NCBI GenBank assembly: GCA_014607495.2
Contig: CP053169.1
Location: 1,550,001-1,614,000, forward strand
Direction: 5' to 3'
DNA: 64,000 nucleotides
Source: Carposina sasakii
Lineage: Eukaryota > Arthropoda > Insecta > Lepidoptera > Carposinidae
Position numbers and translations under genes: made by a program. This document shows, in pieces, positions 45,440-58,000 of the stretch. Position 1 is the first letter of the stretch. The number at the start of each line of letters is the position of its first letter. The notes beneath the pieces were generated by a model. It saw nothing but the letters and a program-made list of their open reading frames with translations, was not told where the DNA came from and did not search any database.

Positions 45440-46639
45440 ATGAGGTATAGTCCTATGCTGATGAGGGGATTCACTAGAATACATCAGCTGCATCTCCTTC
45501 CGTACATGTCGTGACTTTACACACAGCTTTCTCGCCAAGGTCGCGGGCGTCGGTTGAATGCAGGCCGCTTCCGACCGGTCGGTATGGAGGTTGTTGTGGG
45601 AGGCCTATGTCCAGCAGTGGACTTCCCAGGGCTGAAATGATGACACACAGCTATGTTCATAAAATAGGGCAGCGGTTCCCGAAAGGTGGTCCGTAAAAGG
45701 GCCGCAAGGGTTCCGTAAAAAATATTATCACACGTTCCGTGACCAACGTTGTTCGCGCGCACCGAAGTAGTTATCAAAGTAGGGTTCCGTTAGGAAAAGT
45801 ATAATCAATTAGGGCAAAAAAAATTGGGGACCCCTGAAATAGGGTATCCAAACGTCAAGATCATAAAAGAGATTGTGCAGCCACGTGTATAGTGGGACCA
45901 GATGTCAAAGAACTAGCATAAAGGTGACATGATAATATTGTTAATGACCAGAGCAAGTTGCTAGCTTATCGCCTGAGAGAATACCACTGAGTTTTTCAGT
46001 CGACTCTTACGACATGCACGGAAGGAGATGCAGCTGATGTATTCTAGTGAAGCCCCGCATCAGTACTGGTATTTTTATATTTGATATTTCGTCACCATTG
46101 CAAGTAGTATTAGCTGGTAACTTTTTATTATAACATTATTAATAAAGAAAATGGAAAAAATTCTTCACCCGAGTGGGAATCGAACCCACGACCGTGCCAG
46201 CCGCTATAACCACTAAGCCACCGGGTCAATTTGTCGGATGACGAATTTTACCATCTCTTTTCTAAATTACCTATACATATTATTTTTTATTGTAAGTTTT
46301 CTTTTTCGATTTCGTTATGTTTAGAAGTTATGGATAAAATATTGTAATACGAAACCTTTTGATGAATTTTCCGGATATTAGAATAAGATTTTTGCTTTTC
46401 TCTTTTATGTAGCTGGAAATAAAAAGTTACAAGTATGTTCATAATTTTGAAAGTATTGCCAAATTTATGGCATAATAATTAATGTACTAAAACATTTTTT
46501 GCTAATTGCCTCACTAACCGAACTTGTACATCTCAACTACACCCTCAAAATTGGTCAGAAGTGGCACCATGTGGTTCTATCGGCCCTTGGTGCCCTGCCT
46601 ACCCCGTAAGGGATAAAGGCGTGATTATATGTACCTCTT

Positions 46640-46895
46640 GGCCGCGTGGTGCCGGCAGAGTAGAATTCGTACCACCCCATGTCTGCCCGTGGGTATCGTA
46701 CGAGGCGATTAAGGGTTCCCGGGAGGTGGGCAGCAGCGCCTCCCGTGTTGACAACATAGTCCAAAATACAACCTGCGGTCACCAACCCGCCTGCCCAGCG
46801 TGGTGACTATGGGCAAATACCCCCCATGGCAGTCTTGTGGCGTGCCCTGGGGGAGGCCTACGTCCAGCAGTGGACTGCAATAGGCTGTTGATGAT
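46640..46895 (+). repeat. SINE family 3 with LINE-like 3' end, full copy
   Basis: Starts GGCCGCGTGGTGCCGGCAGA and ends with CCTGGGGGAGGCCTACGTCC, GTGGACTGCAATAGGCTG and GAT repeats. The 3' 50 bp resemble the end of the LINE fragments in this window. Confidence 0.85.
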
Positions 46896-47107
46896 ATGTA
46901 CCTCACTTAAATCATACATACACACGACTCTTTTCCTGAAACGGGGTAGCCAGAAGTACAGGATTATTAGGGAGATCGCACGACCTTTATTTATTTATTA
47001 CACGATATTTAACATAACTGATCATTTATAGTTATCCCCGATATGCTCCACGTGACTATTGGATCCCCAGCCTGTATTGTGAATATAGACGTATGTATTT
47101 GTATGTA

Positions 47108-47320
47108 TACAGGGTGTAACAGAAAGGGTACGTTAAGCGAAAAGCTATGTAAATAGCCCACTATAGAGAACCCATTTCCAAAATTTGACACTCGAAATCA
47201 CATTTTAATTTTTCAAGATTGTATAGACATTCCTGAGTTGTGTAGGAATTCTTCATACTATCTGGAAAAATAAAAATGTGAATTTGAGTCTGAAATTTTG
47301 GAAATAGGTTCTCTATTGTT
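47108..47320. mobile_element. Family F MITE, right end lost; other damaged copies 20417-20535, 49102-49266, 47990-48247, 55555-55825
   Basis: All keep CACATGTTTATTTTTC-type cores and at least one TACACCCTGTAT-type end. The 55.6-kb copy is strongly diverged and therefore old. Confidence 0.7.
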
Positions 47321-48378
47321 AATTGAACTTTTTGAGGGCAACTTTTTTTTAAATCATCCATTGGGTAAAATTTTGTTAAGTCATCATAAACGAACCACAC
47401 AATTTTTTTCCTGAAAAATGAATAAAAAGTATTATAGTAATAAATATTTGAATTTTCCCTGCGAAAATTTTTACTGCTTTTCGTCTCAGACTCATTGGCT
47501 GAAGTCACCATATCAATATTTGCCTGGCTGTCACAAACACCCTGTATATCCACTTTATAACCCAGTCTGTAAGGTACTTATAACTTATTGTACTGTAATA
47601 ATGTTTCAATAAATATTTTCTTATAATAATCTTGTTAATTTTAACTAAATATTTTCTTATAATCATCATCATCGTCATTTACAGCCCTGAGAAGTCCACC
47701 GTTGGACCTAGGCCTCCCCCAACAACCTCCACTCCGACCGGTCGGAAGCAGCCTGCATCCAACCGACCATTATTTTCCTATAATAATCGTGTTAATTTTA
47801 ACCTCAGTTTTATCAACAGATTGACACAGTGGATTGCGATTCCAGTGTCCTGGTTATTGTAATGGTAAGCGATTATTTTTGATAAACATGTACCTATGAC
47901 ACCAGAAGCTTAGAGGAATAAAAGACCTCTAAATGGCTGTTTTCTTTATAACAAAATTTTAATTTTGAAAAAAAAAATGTCCGTAAACGGGATGTAACAA
48001 ATGGGGTGTATTACACGAAATACTATAAATATAGCCCAGTCTAGGGAACCTATTTACAAAATTTGAAACTACAAATCGCATGTACTTAATTTTTTTTAAC
48101 TGTATGAAATTTAAAGCAAGAGTTATTTAGAGATTTCCATATTATTTATAAATGAATATGTGCTTTCGAGTCTATTGTGGATAGGTCCTTCACAGTGGGC
48201 TATTTTCATAGCATTTCTATGATATATCTTTTGTTACACCCTGAATAGCTTATATTTAAAAATAAAACTAATAATTAGGTTCTACTTCACACGGGTGAAG
48301 TCGCGGGCGGCCTCCAGTAGGTAAAATAAAACATACAAGGAGTGTATCAAAGGTTTAATGAGATTTCTCAATTTTTTT

Positions 48379-48384
48379 TTTATT
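48379..48384 (-). terminator. Possible polyadenylation signal of the EF-hand gene
   Basis: AATAAA on the minus strand, 540 bp past the stop codon, in an otherwise repeat-poor AT-rich stretch (48320-48920) that would be the 3' UTR. Confidence 0.35.
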
Positions 48385-48923
48385 ACAAAGTCCTTCTAAA
48401 ACTATCACTTCAATACGTTCAAATAATGAACGCTTTACTTTAAATGTCAATTTCATTAAAAATACATTAATTACGACATAAAAAGTAAGTTAATTAAAAA
48501 ATATGGTGTCTAACTAATAGCTTTAAAATTCTGGACAGCCAAAAGGTTGCCAGAATTAAAATTTAAAAGATTTCTATCTAGTTCATAAAATTAGTATTAA
48601 AAACTTGTTACTTTTTCCTTTCTGCCGAAAAATTTCTTTTATAAACAGTTATTTTCTCGACTTTAAACCAATATTGCAGTCATACATTCGCTTTTTCCAC
48701 CAAAATTCGAGTTATTTTATGTCTTTCACTCTCTACCTAATTTAAATTAGAGAAAACGAGACAACAAACAATATAATCTGTATCTGAAAACCAATGGCTT
48801 TTTCTCTCACTCTGTCACGTTAAAACGGAACAGAAAATTCAAAATGGCGGATTTACAATGTCACATCTAAGCTTACATCTAGTCATTCGAAATTGAATCT
48901 TAATGGCTATACTTTGCAGTCTA

Positions 48924-49034
48924 TCAGACGTCAATCAGTGGTCCCCAAAACATCTTTGAGACTTTCGACTCGTCTTCCGTAAAAAAGAATTCTTTGCCGA
49001 GTTTCACGAATTCTTTCATAGATAACTTGCCATC
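48924..49034 (-). CDS. EF-hand gene exon 6 (EF-hand 4 and stop)
   Basis: Completes loop 4 (DGKLSMKE), then FVKLGKEFFFTEDES and a 14-residue tail ending FWGPLIDV before TGA. Acceptor TGTTGACAG. Confidence 0.93.
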   Translation of the reverse strand, partial: DGKLSMKEFVKLGKEFFFTEDESKVSKMFWGPLIDV

Positions 49035-52000
49035 CTGTCAACAAGGAAAAAGATAAATTAATATAAACATAACACTTATTTTTCAAACCGTACTGTATTA
49101 TACAGGGTCTAACAAAAAGGGTATGTTAAGCGAAAAAATATGTAAATAAATAAATCTTGAAAAATAAACATGTGATTTTGAGTCTCAAATTTTGAAAATA
49201 GGTTCTCTATAGTGGGCAATTTACATAGCTTTTCGCTTAACATACCCTTTCTGTTACACCCTGTATATTAAACTAGTGACCCATCCCGGCTTTGCACGGG
49301 TGCAGTGCTGATACTATACATATAAACCAGTGGTTTCCAAAGTGGTTCAAGTCCCAGGGGTCCACATGAGACTCGATAGGGATCTACGTTGGCGTGAAAA
49401 AATGGGGGTTTACAATTAATTTGTATGTGGTGTAGATGTCGTGGCCATATCGTAGAATTGATCATTTCATGAAATGGTCGAGCATTTCATGAAATGGTCG
49501 CATTTCATGAAAAGTTCAACTGTCTATTGGCCACATCATGATATGGTTTGGGCAGATCGATGATTAAAAATCGTTTCTCGATATGGGCAACTAAACGCCC
49601 GATCATTTCATGAAGTGGTCAAGATTATTGATCATATCGTAAAATAGTTACATGAATCACCGGTAGAGGCGCTGCGCGCGTTTTATTTATGTGTGAAGAT
49701 GGCGGATTTTTCTTTTTAGGTTATAAAACAAATTTAAGAGAGTAGGGTGACTATGCAGAAGAAGTTCACGGATAGTGTGTAATATTGTATAATGTATATT
49801 AGACTTAATGGTGGTTTATAATAATATTGTTAAACAAAAACCTTAGATTACGATAGGTTAGGTTAGGTTAGACTATGACAAATGACGCACGAGCCGAGCG
49901 AGCGGAGCGAGCGTGCCCAGACAGCGTCCGGCGATGTGCCAGATGCGAATCGCTTTTGTAAAGTCTTTTATGTTTTTAAATATTATATTGTGAAAATATC
50001 ACATAAATAATAGCAAAAAAAATCATACCATCATACCTTATGGTATACTTATATATGGTGTACGGTATATATTATTTATATAAGCTCTTACCACATTCGG
50101 ATTTTATGGACACCCTGTTAATACGATTTGGCCAAACGTGGATGACAAAATCGTGAAATGTAGACGATTTAACGATCTGGTCAAATTGAATTGGCCACTT
50201 CATGAAATGCGACCACTTCATGAAATGCTCGACCATTTCATGAAATGATCAATTTAACAATATGGCCACGACATAGACATGTAGGGGGTCCACCAGAACC
50301 AGTTAAATTTTAAAAGGGGTCTATGAGTAAAAAAAGTTTGGGAACCCCTGATATAAACCTTCCTCTTGGATCACTCTATCTATTAAAAAAAAAACGCATC
50401 ACACTCCGTTGCGGGAAGAGACAGACTGCGAGAAGCGACTTTGTTTAAATATGTAACGATGAAAGGGTGAAAGATATTGTTGTAAAGTAAATATTTTTGA
50501 AAGAAGATGAAATATTACCATTCCTTCCCTGATCTTAATTGAATTTAATACATAATACAGTTCATTACTTATAGATTACAGGAGTAATAATACAACCTGT
50601 AAGAATTCTTGGAATCATACGGAACCCTCTTTACGCGAGTTCAACTCGCACTTAATATTACCTACCTACTATAAAGTTTGATTTTTGGTCGTCAACGTTC
50701 CCGAAAACTACGGAATCTCCTCATCATCACGATCATTTTTCTCCATGGAAGCATACCTGGGAAGTGTCTGGTTTCCAAAATATTAGGGTCCAAAGTTGAG
50801 TAAATAGACTGCGTTTTTCTGCATAAATGCACATAGACGCGCGTAGCAGGATTTTTTCACGAAAAATAATTAATATCTGTCTATAAAAAAACTAACATAA
50901 ACACTAGACACTATAAATTTCGCACGATCAAGGAATTTAAAATTAAAAAAAAAAAAAAAATTCCCAGCATTTTTTTTGGTATAAACTTACTTTATTTCAT
51001 GTATAGAATACGTACCCTTCGTTAAAGGTGGCCACAAAAAAACACCCTGTATATTTGTAGGTAGTTAGTTAAAAAGCGGCTGGGCACATTTGTAATGTGC
51101 TAGCAAATTTACATGACGTTGTGTTAGAAATTACCTAAATTTAACTTGACTTTACTATGCAAGCAATTGTTATTCCACGGCCCCCTGATTAAAAGTAAAA
51201 GCAATAGCAAAGCCGAAGCCGCGCGACCGCGATAATCTCGAGTGTGTGTGTGTGCTTGGGCGAGGTGCGGGGCGCGGGAGGACGCCGAGCGCTCGTTGCG
51301 CGCACGCACACACTCTGATACATAATCAGGGGGCCGATATGTCTTTGTGATTGTTTTATTTACGTCAGTGTTTAACTATTAACGACTTATATTGAGTGTG
51401 TCTAATATTTTCTGAGAAACCAAGTGCTCACAGGCAAGTACTCTTTTGATTTGTTTACTGTTCTTTTTGTTTACATTAACGGTGCATTTTATTTATTCGT
51501 ATACATATTTTATCGGTTATAAATTACGAGTGTTATAGCTTGCTGAAATATTTTTATGTGCATATGGAAATACATAGTGAGCTATTGCTCAAAGGAAAGG
51601 AATCGCCCATATTATCAATCTATGCTTAAGGTTACAAGTGGTATCTTACCCCGTTAGTATCTATAACAGCGAACGCTACAGCCGCATGCTCGTTGTCAAG
51701 CCCGAGGCATTCGAAGAACAACTTGAATTCCTTCACTGAGATGAATCCTGACTTGTCCTTGTCTACCGCCTGGGGAGGGAAAGAGATGGCGTGATATTAG
51801 TTTACGTACACTCGTATAGACACGGCTGTGTTCACAAAATGGGGCAAGGTTAGCCCCCAGGGCCAAATTACCACGATTTTACTGTTTTATTTAATTCACT
51901 GTGGGTGGGCCCACCACAGGCTCCACTGACCCTCGGATCTGATAACTCATAACTGCGAAAACAGGCACTTGCACTAACTACAATCGCCACGAGAAACCAG

Positions 52001-55000
52001 ACCCGAGCGCCTAGCATGCAAGACAATACATTGCACTATTTCCGAAATCAAAAACTAGATTAATAATCTACATATGTTCCGCCAACATATGTTTTATTTA
52101 AAACTAGCGGACCTGATAGACGTTGTCCTGTCCCACGCCTTTGAACTAACGTCACCCAATTGTTTTGCCATCCCGGACTTTCAAATTTCTAACAAAACAA
52201 TTTGTTCCAAAATATGGGAATGTAGAAAAGGAATGTTTTAGGCGTGTTCAGGCATTTTTTTTTCTCTCCGTTAGAACCATCCCTGTACTTCAAGAAATGC
52301 GCTAAAAAAAGAATTAGCGAAATCGGTTCAGCCGTTCTTGAGATTCGCGCTTACCCACACATTTAGCGATTCATTTTTATATTATAGATAGATAGTTACA
52401 TAGACACGACTATGTTCCCGAAATGGGATAGCCAGTACTGCAGGATCATTAAAAAGGTCCCACAGCCACTTTAGCATAGCGAGGACAGGTGTAAATGATC
52501 CGTGTTAATTTGCTAGCTTTGCGCCTAAGAGAATACCCGAGCTCTTCAGTCGATTCTTACGATATGCCCGAAAAAAGATGCAGGTAATGTACGCGTATTC
52601 TAGTGAAACCCCGCATCATCATCATCATCATTTACAGCCCTGAGAAGTCCACTGTTGGACATAGGCCTCCCCCAACAACCTCCACTCCGACCGGTCGGAA
52701 GCAGCCTGCATCCAACCGACGCCCACGACCTTGGCCAGGTCGTCCGTCCACCTCGCGGGTGACCTTCCCACGCTGCGCTTGCCGATACGTGGTATCCACT
52801 CTAGAACTTTCCGACTCATCAGCACAAAATAATTATATGTTTTTTTTTTCAGAATCTAAATTAGATGTTTACCTTAAACAAATATGGCAGCCACCGATGA
52901 GCTTTTTTCTTAAGCGTTTTGTCGTTTAGCACGTGATGCATGTCCTCTAAATACTGCTCCACTGTCACGAAGTTGTACGGATCGATTGCGCCCCATTGCT
53001 CTTCCCAGGTTAACTGTAAAATTAATTTTATAAGTACATACACAAGGCTACCTGGCGAAAAATTTTTGGATCACTTGGAACTCCATTAGAGTTGATCGGT
53101 ATTTTCAAGTTGTTTAAGTGCAACTTTTGTGAAATCAAATCAAAATCATTCAAAGGAACTATTTGATGAAACGCTTTGTACACCAATCGGCCGCCGGTCA
53201 GCAACGAAAGAATTTATTTTATTTATTAAGCACACCAAACTAGAATGTCTTTAAGGGCCTTCCTTACCTTAATAATAGCACTGAACTCCTTAGCAGCCTT
53301 CTCGTCTAAATGGCCAAGTGCTATAAAACGATCGCCGAAAAGGACGAAATCATTAAATGAGATCAGTCCGTCCTTGTCTACGTCGAGAATATTATGTACC
53401 GTCCGCATCTTGCGTCTCCAGAACTCCGACTGGAAGGAAAGAGAGAGATGATGTTAGTTAAGAAGGTCTATTTAGGTACAGAGAGGTTATATGAACCCTA
53501 TATATTTATCGTCTCCAGCCTATTGCAGTTCACTGCTGATGCGAGGTTTGACTATAATACGTCAGCTGCATCTCCTTTCGTGCATGTCGTAAGAGTCGAG
53601 GTTCTAGGACATTCTGTCAGACGATAAGCTAACAACGTAACGTGTTACTGATTATTTATATGTCAGTGACCAAGCTCAGAATGCAGGCCCGCTACCAACT
53701 GCGCCAATCATTCTTATGTGTGTTAATATAACAATTAACAACAAATTATATTATAATATATTAACCCAGACACGTAGTCCTAAGCCCTTGTAACACAAGA
53801 TAAACGACAGTGGAATTATCACACAAGGGGCAATTAACCGCGCCATTTTTGAAACGGGTCTTGAAACGCAAAGTTAACCCATTCTATCCTACTAGGTATA
53901 CAGGGTGATTTTTGGTCGTCAACGTTACCGAAAACTACGGAATCTCCTCATCGTCACGATCATTTTTCTCCATGAAAGCATACCTGGGAAGTGTTTGGTT
54001 TCCAAAATATTAGGGTCCAAAGTTGAGTAAATAGACTGCGTTTTTCTGCATGAATGCACATTGATGCGTGTGGCAAGATTTTTTCAATACAAATTATTAA
54101 TATCTGTCTATTTCATGTACAGATTTTAATGTTGTAAAATTGTCACTTAGCTCGTGCCTCGGAAAGCACGTAAAACCGTTGGTCCTGCGCCTGATCTCTC
54201 TCCGGTCGTGTCGGTTTTCCGTCCCATCGGACTATGAGAGTGAGGGAATAGAGAGTGCATCTGTGTTTGCGCACACACTTGTGCACTATAAAATCTCCTG
54301 CGTACCTGGCCAATCTCCGTAGAGATTGGTCGCCTTGGCCGAAATACGGTCGGAGATCATCATCATCATCATCTATCTGTCTATGAAAAAACTAGCATAA
54401 ACACTTGACACTATAAATTTGAAACGTGAAAGTTTGTAAGTATGGTTGGATGGATGTTTGTTACTCTTTCACGTTAAAAAGGGCTAAAGCGACATTAATA
54501 AAATTTGGTATGGAGTTAGCTGACACCCTAGATTAACACATAGGTTACTTTTTATCCCGGATAATTTCGACATTTCGTTTTTTCTACAATCCACGCGGAC
54601 GGAGTCGCGGGCGTCCACTAGTAATAGAAGAACTGAAAACGTAGAGGTGTGTTATGCACTGATCGTTATAATTTTTATTTTATTTGACTTGACATTATAA
54701 TTGTTTACGGAGTCATGTCACCGCGCTTTGTACTAGTGATAAGTATACCACATATAAATTTGATTATTTGACCATATTAATGTGAGCCTGCGCCTGCGAC
54801 GCTCTTTTTAAGCAATCTTTTATCATTTCAAAGGTCATTAAAGACAGACGTTATTATCGTTGTGGGTAGGTACATAATATTATTATTCTAGGTAATAATA
54901 ATAATATTAATAATAATAATAATAATTCATTTATTTGGACAAAATAATATTTTACATTACATAGTTTGCTCTCTAGCCCCACACTAGGATATCCTGTGTC

Positions 55001-58000
55001 GTGGGAACTAGTGACTTCCTATGGTTATATAATTCTAGATCCATAAATACAAAAATACAAAAAAGAGAAATTAAAATTAACAATTTATATAAAAATTCGA
55101 TTAGGTAAATTATTATAATAAAACAAGATTTATAAGCAGGTACTCCTTAAGCTTACAGTCGCTAGATTGTACCTACTAATGTACCTAGCCGAAAAAAAGC
55201 AATAGGCTCTCACCCTTACCACGCTGAACGAAGCTTGTGAAAAGTGGGTGAGTAATCACACCTTAGCCCCAGATAATGGATGTGACTGCTTTAATTCGTT
55301 TCTTAAAGACATTTAAATTTAAAAACAAATCGGTTTTCGAGTCTACAGCAGCTGCTTATACAAAAGGACAGCAACGAATAGATATTCTCTCAATACGCTA
55401 TCTCACTCATTTAGGTAATGATTGAACGAGATGGCAAACAAAGCCTGTCCTTGGAGACAATATGTAGAAGTAACTTGGTGGGTTTCTCTAATTTAATTCC
55501 GTGGGCTGATTAGGTATCTTGTGAAAAATACAGAATGCACTTATAAGAAATATGTTTAGCAAAATGCTATGAAAGCAGCCCTCTTTAAGGAATTTATAGG
55601 TACCTAAACAAAATGTGTGAGGCTTGAAATCACATGTTTATTTTTCCAAATATAGTACGGAGAATTGCTAAACTACTCAGGAATATTCATACGAGTACAA
55701 CCATGAAAAATAAACCTACGATTTTCAGTATCAGTTTTCATGGAGGTTCCTTTAGCTGCTTCAGCTTGCTCTCGGGCTGTTTTCATAGCATTTCACTATC
55801 AATAAACCTACCCCTTATACTACACAAAAAGGATTTTACTTGGGACTAATTTATGTTGATTCTTACCCTATCAAAACCCTTGCACTCCGTGTCAGAATCG
55901 GAATCGCTGTCGCTATCCGACTGTCGTTTCCTCCTATCCTCCTCCGGCCGGCCATGTTGCTTGCTGTAGCTCCTCCTCAGAGCTGAAGCCACTTCCACCA
56001 CCTCCAGCTCCAGCGGCTTCTCTAGGTAGCATACGGAACCGTTGCAGACCGGCTTTGTGTGGATTAACTGGAAATGGAGAAGATTTTATGTAGTCTTTCT
56101 TTACTCTTTACAAAGAGCATATTTTTCAGAAAGTTGCATGAGAACGAGGACAAACGGGAATTTTGAGGTTTACACGTGAAGTCTTCCGTTAGTGAGTTAT
56201 AGTATCTGATAGATGCAATGCATAGCCGTAACTGATGGATGTGAAAGGTACAACAAGCAAGTAGGTAGGTATTTCCAAACTTTGGTTTCATATACCTACG
56301 GCCGAAGGGGTAAATATATATTTATATGTCCGTATGAGTACTTATCTACAAGTCGATATGATACTCGCACTATTGTGCAATAACATATAGGTAGAGCTAA
56401 GATAGACATAACAGATAGGAGTGCTTGAGTAGGTTTGTAGATAATTTTAATATTTTGGGTTAGGTAAGTTAGACACATAAATATTTGTCTGGCGTGGGAC
56501 ATATGGAAGTCAACCAGTAGTAGTAACCAGCCACCCCCGCGAAAAAAGAAAATGGCGTCGAACTGTCATGGCGCATACGAAGGACTAGCCGTACCGTTCC
56601 AATATCGTAACCTGTATAAAATTTTAACGATGCATTGCAATGATATTAGTTATTTATTACAGTTGTTATACGATACGATATACGCATGTTGTACCTACGT
56701 ATAAACAGGTCATTGCATTGTCATAAACATTATACGCAGCGTGTTGTAGCATATTAAGCTAGCTACTGCAAGCTGACCCTACCTAACACACCTATACATT
56801 TTACATAGGTTAGTAATGAATAATAAGTACTAATTTAGTTGACTTTACATTTCGAAGTTTTGCATGTTTGCAAGAATAGAAAAGGATTTATGTTAACTTA
56901 ACAATAAAGATACATACCTACCTATATCTACAGACAATTTTGTAAATTTTACTTACAAATAATAATACTGCAACAAAATTTATGATGTAAAAAACTTGTC
57001 ATCCACGAAAGACGCATCGTCAAAAGCAAGTCAAAAGCGCGTAACCACCAAATTGCATTCATTGGGGTAAGTGAACATCAAATTCTATTTATAGCAAACT
57101 TTGCCTCCACTTACGTATCGTATGGAAAGATAACGATGCATGGAGACTAGGGCATTGCCCTGTTATGCACATTATATGCAGTTACTTCCATGCAACAAAG
57201 ATCGTGTTTGTTTTAACAGATTTCGTGGGCAAATTATAATGGGTGGCGCCACTTACTACACGCCAAGTGATGACTATATTTAGTGTTATGTAGTTCCATG
57301 TTTTGCCATATTTTTATGTTTGCAGCCACTTTGCAGCTGTGTTAGCTAATGATTTGCTTATTATGAATTTGTGAAGTAGGTTTATTACGTAAATAACTTT
57401 GGTCCCATTTTGTTAACAGGTGCCTACCTAGCTATGTAGGTAATAATTTACTTTAAAATAAGCAAATTGTACCTAATCTAAATATTTATACATATAATAA
57501 AAATGTAACGGATCACTGTCTGTACATGGAAGATATATCAGAAAAAATATTATAGGAGACCTTTATCAACGCAATAGAACCCAAAACGATGATTTTTGCA
57601 TTTTTGTCTGTTTGTCGGTTTGTCTGTAAGTTTGTGCACGCTAATCTCGGAAACGGCTGAATCGATTTCGATGCAGTTTTCAGGAATATATTGTGACAGG
57701 TCCCACTTAACATATGGGCTACTTTTTATCCCGGGAAAATGTTTTTATCCCGGATAATTTCGACATTTTGTTTTTTCTGTAGTCCACGCGGGCGTCCACT
57801 ATGAGTCGCGGGCGTCCACTATGATTTAATAAAATAATGCTTTTGTTTGGCACAAAGCCGAGATTTACAATAATTTTCTTACAATTTTTTTTAATCAAGC
57901 TTGATAGGTTGGTTTGTTTTTGTTTTTCTTTGGACAAGATATTTCAGCGCGCAATAAATAAATAAATATTTTTTTAACATCAGATATAACTTTACATTTA

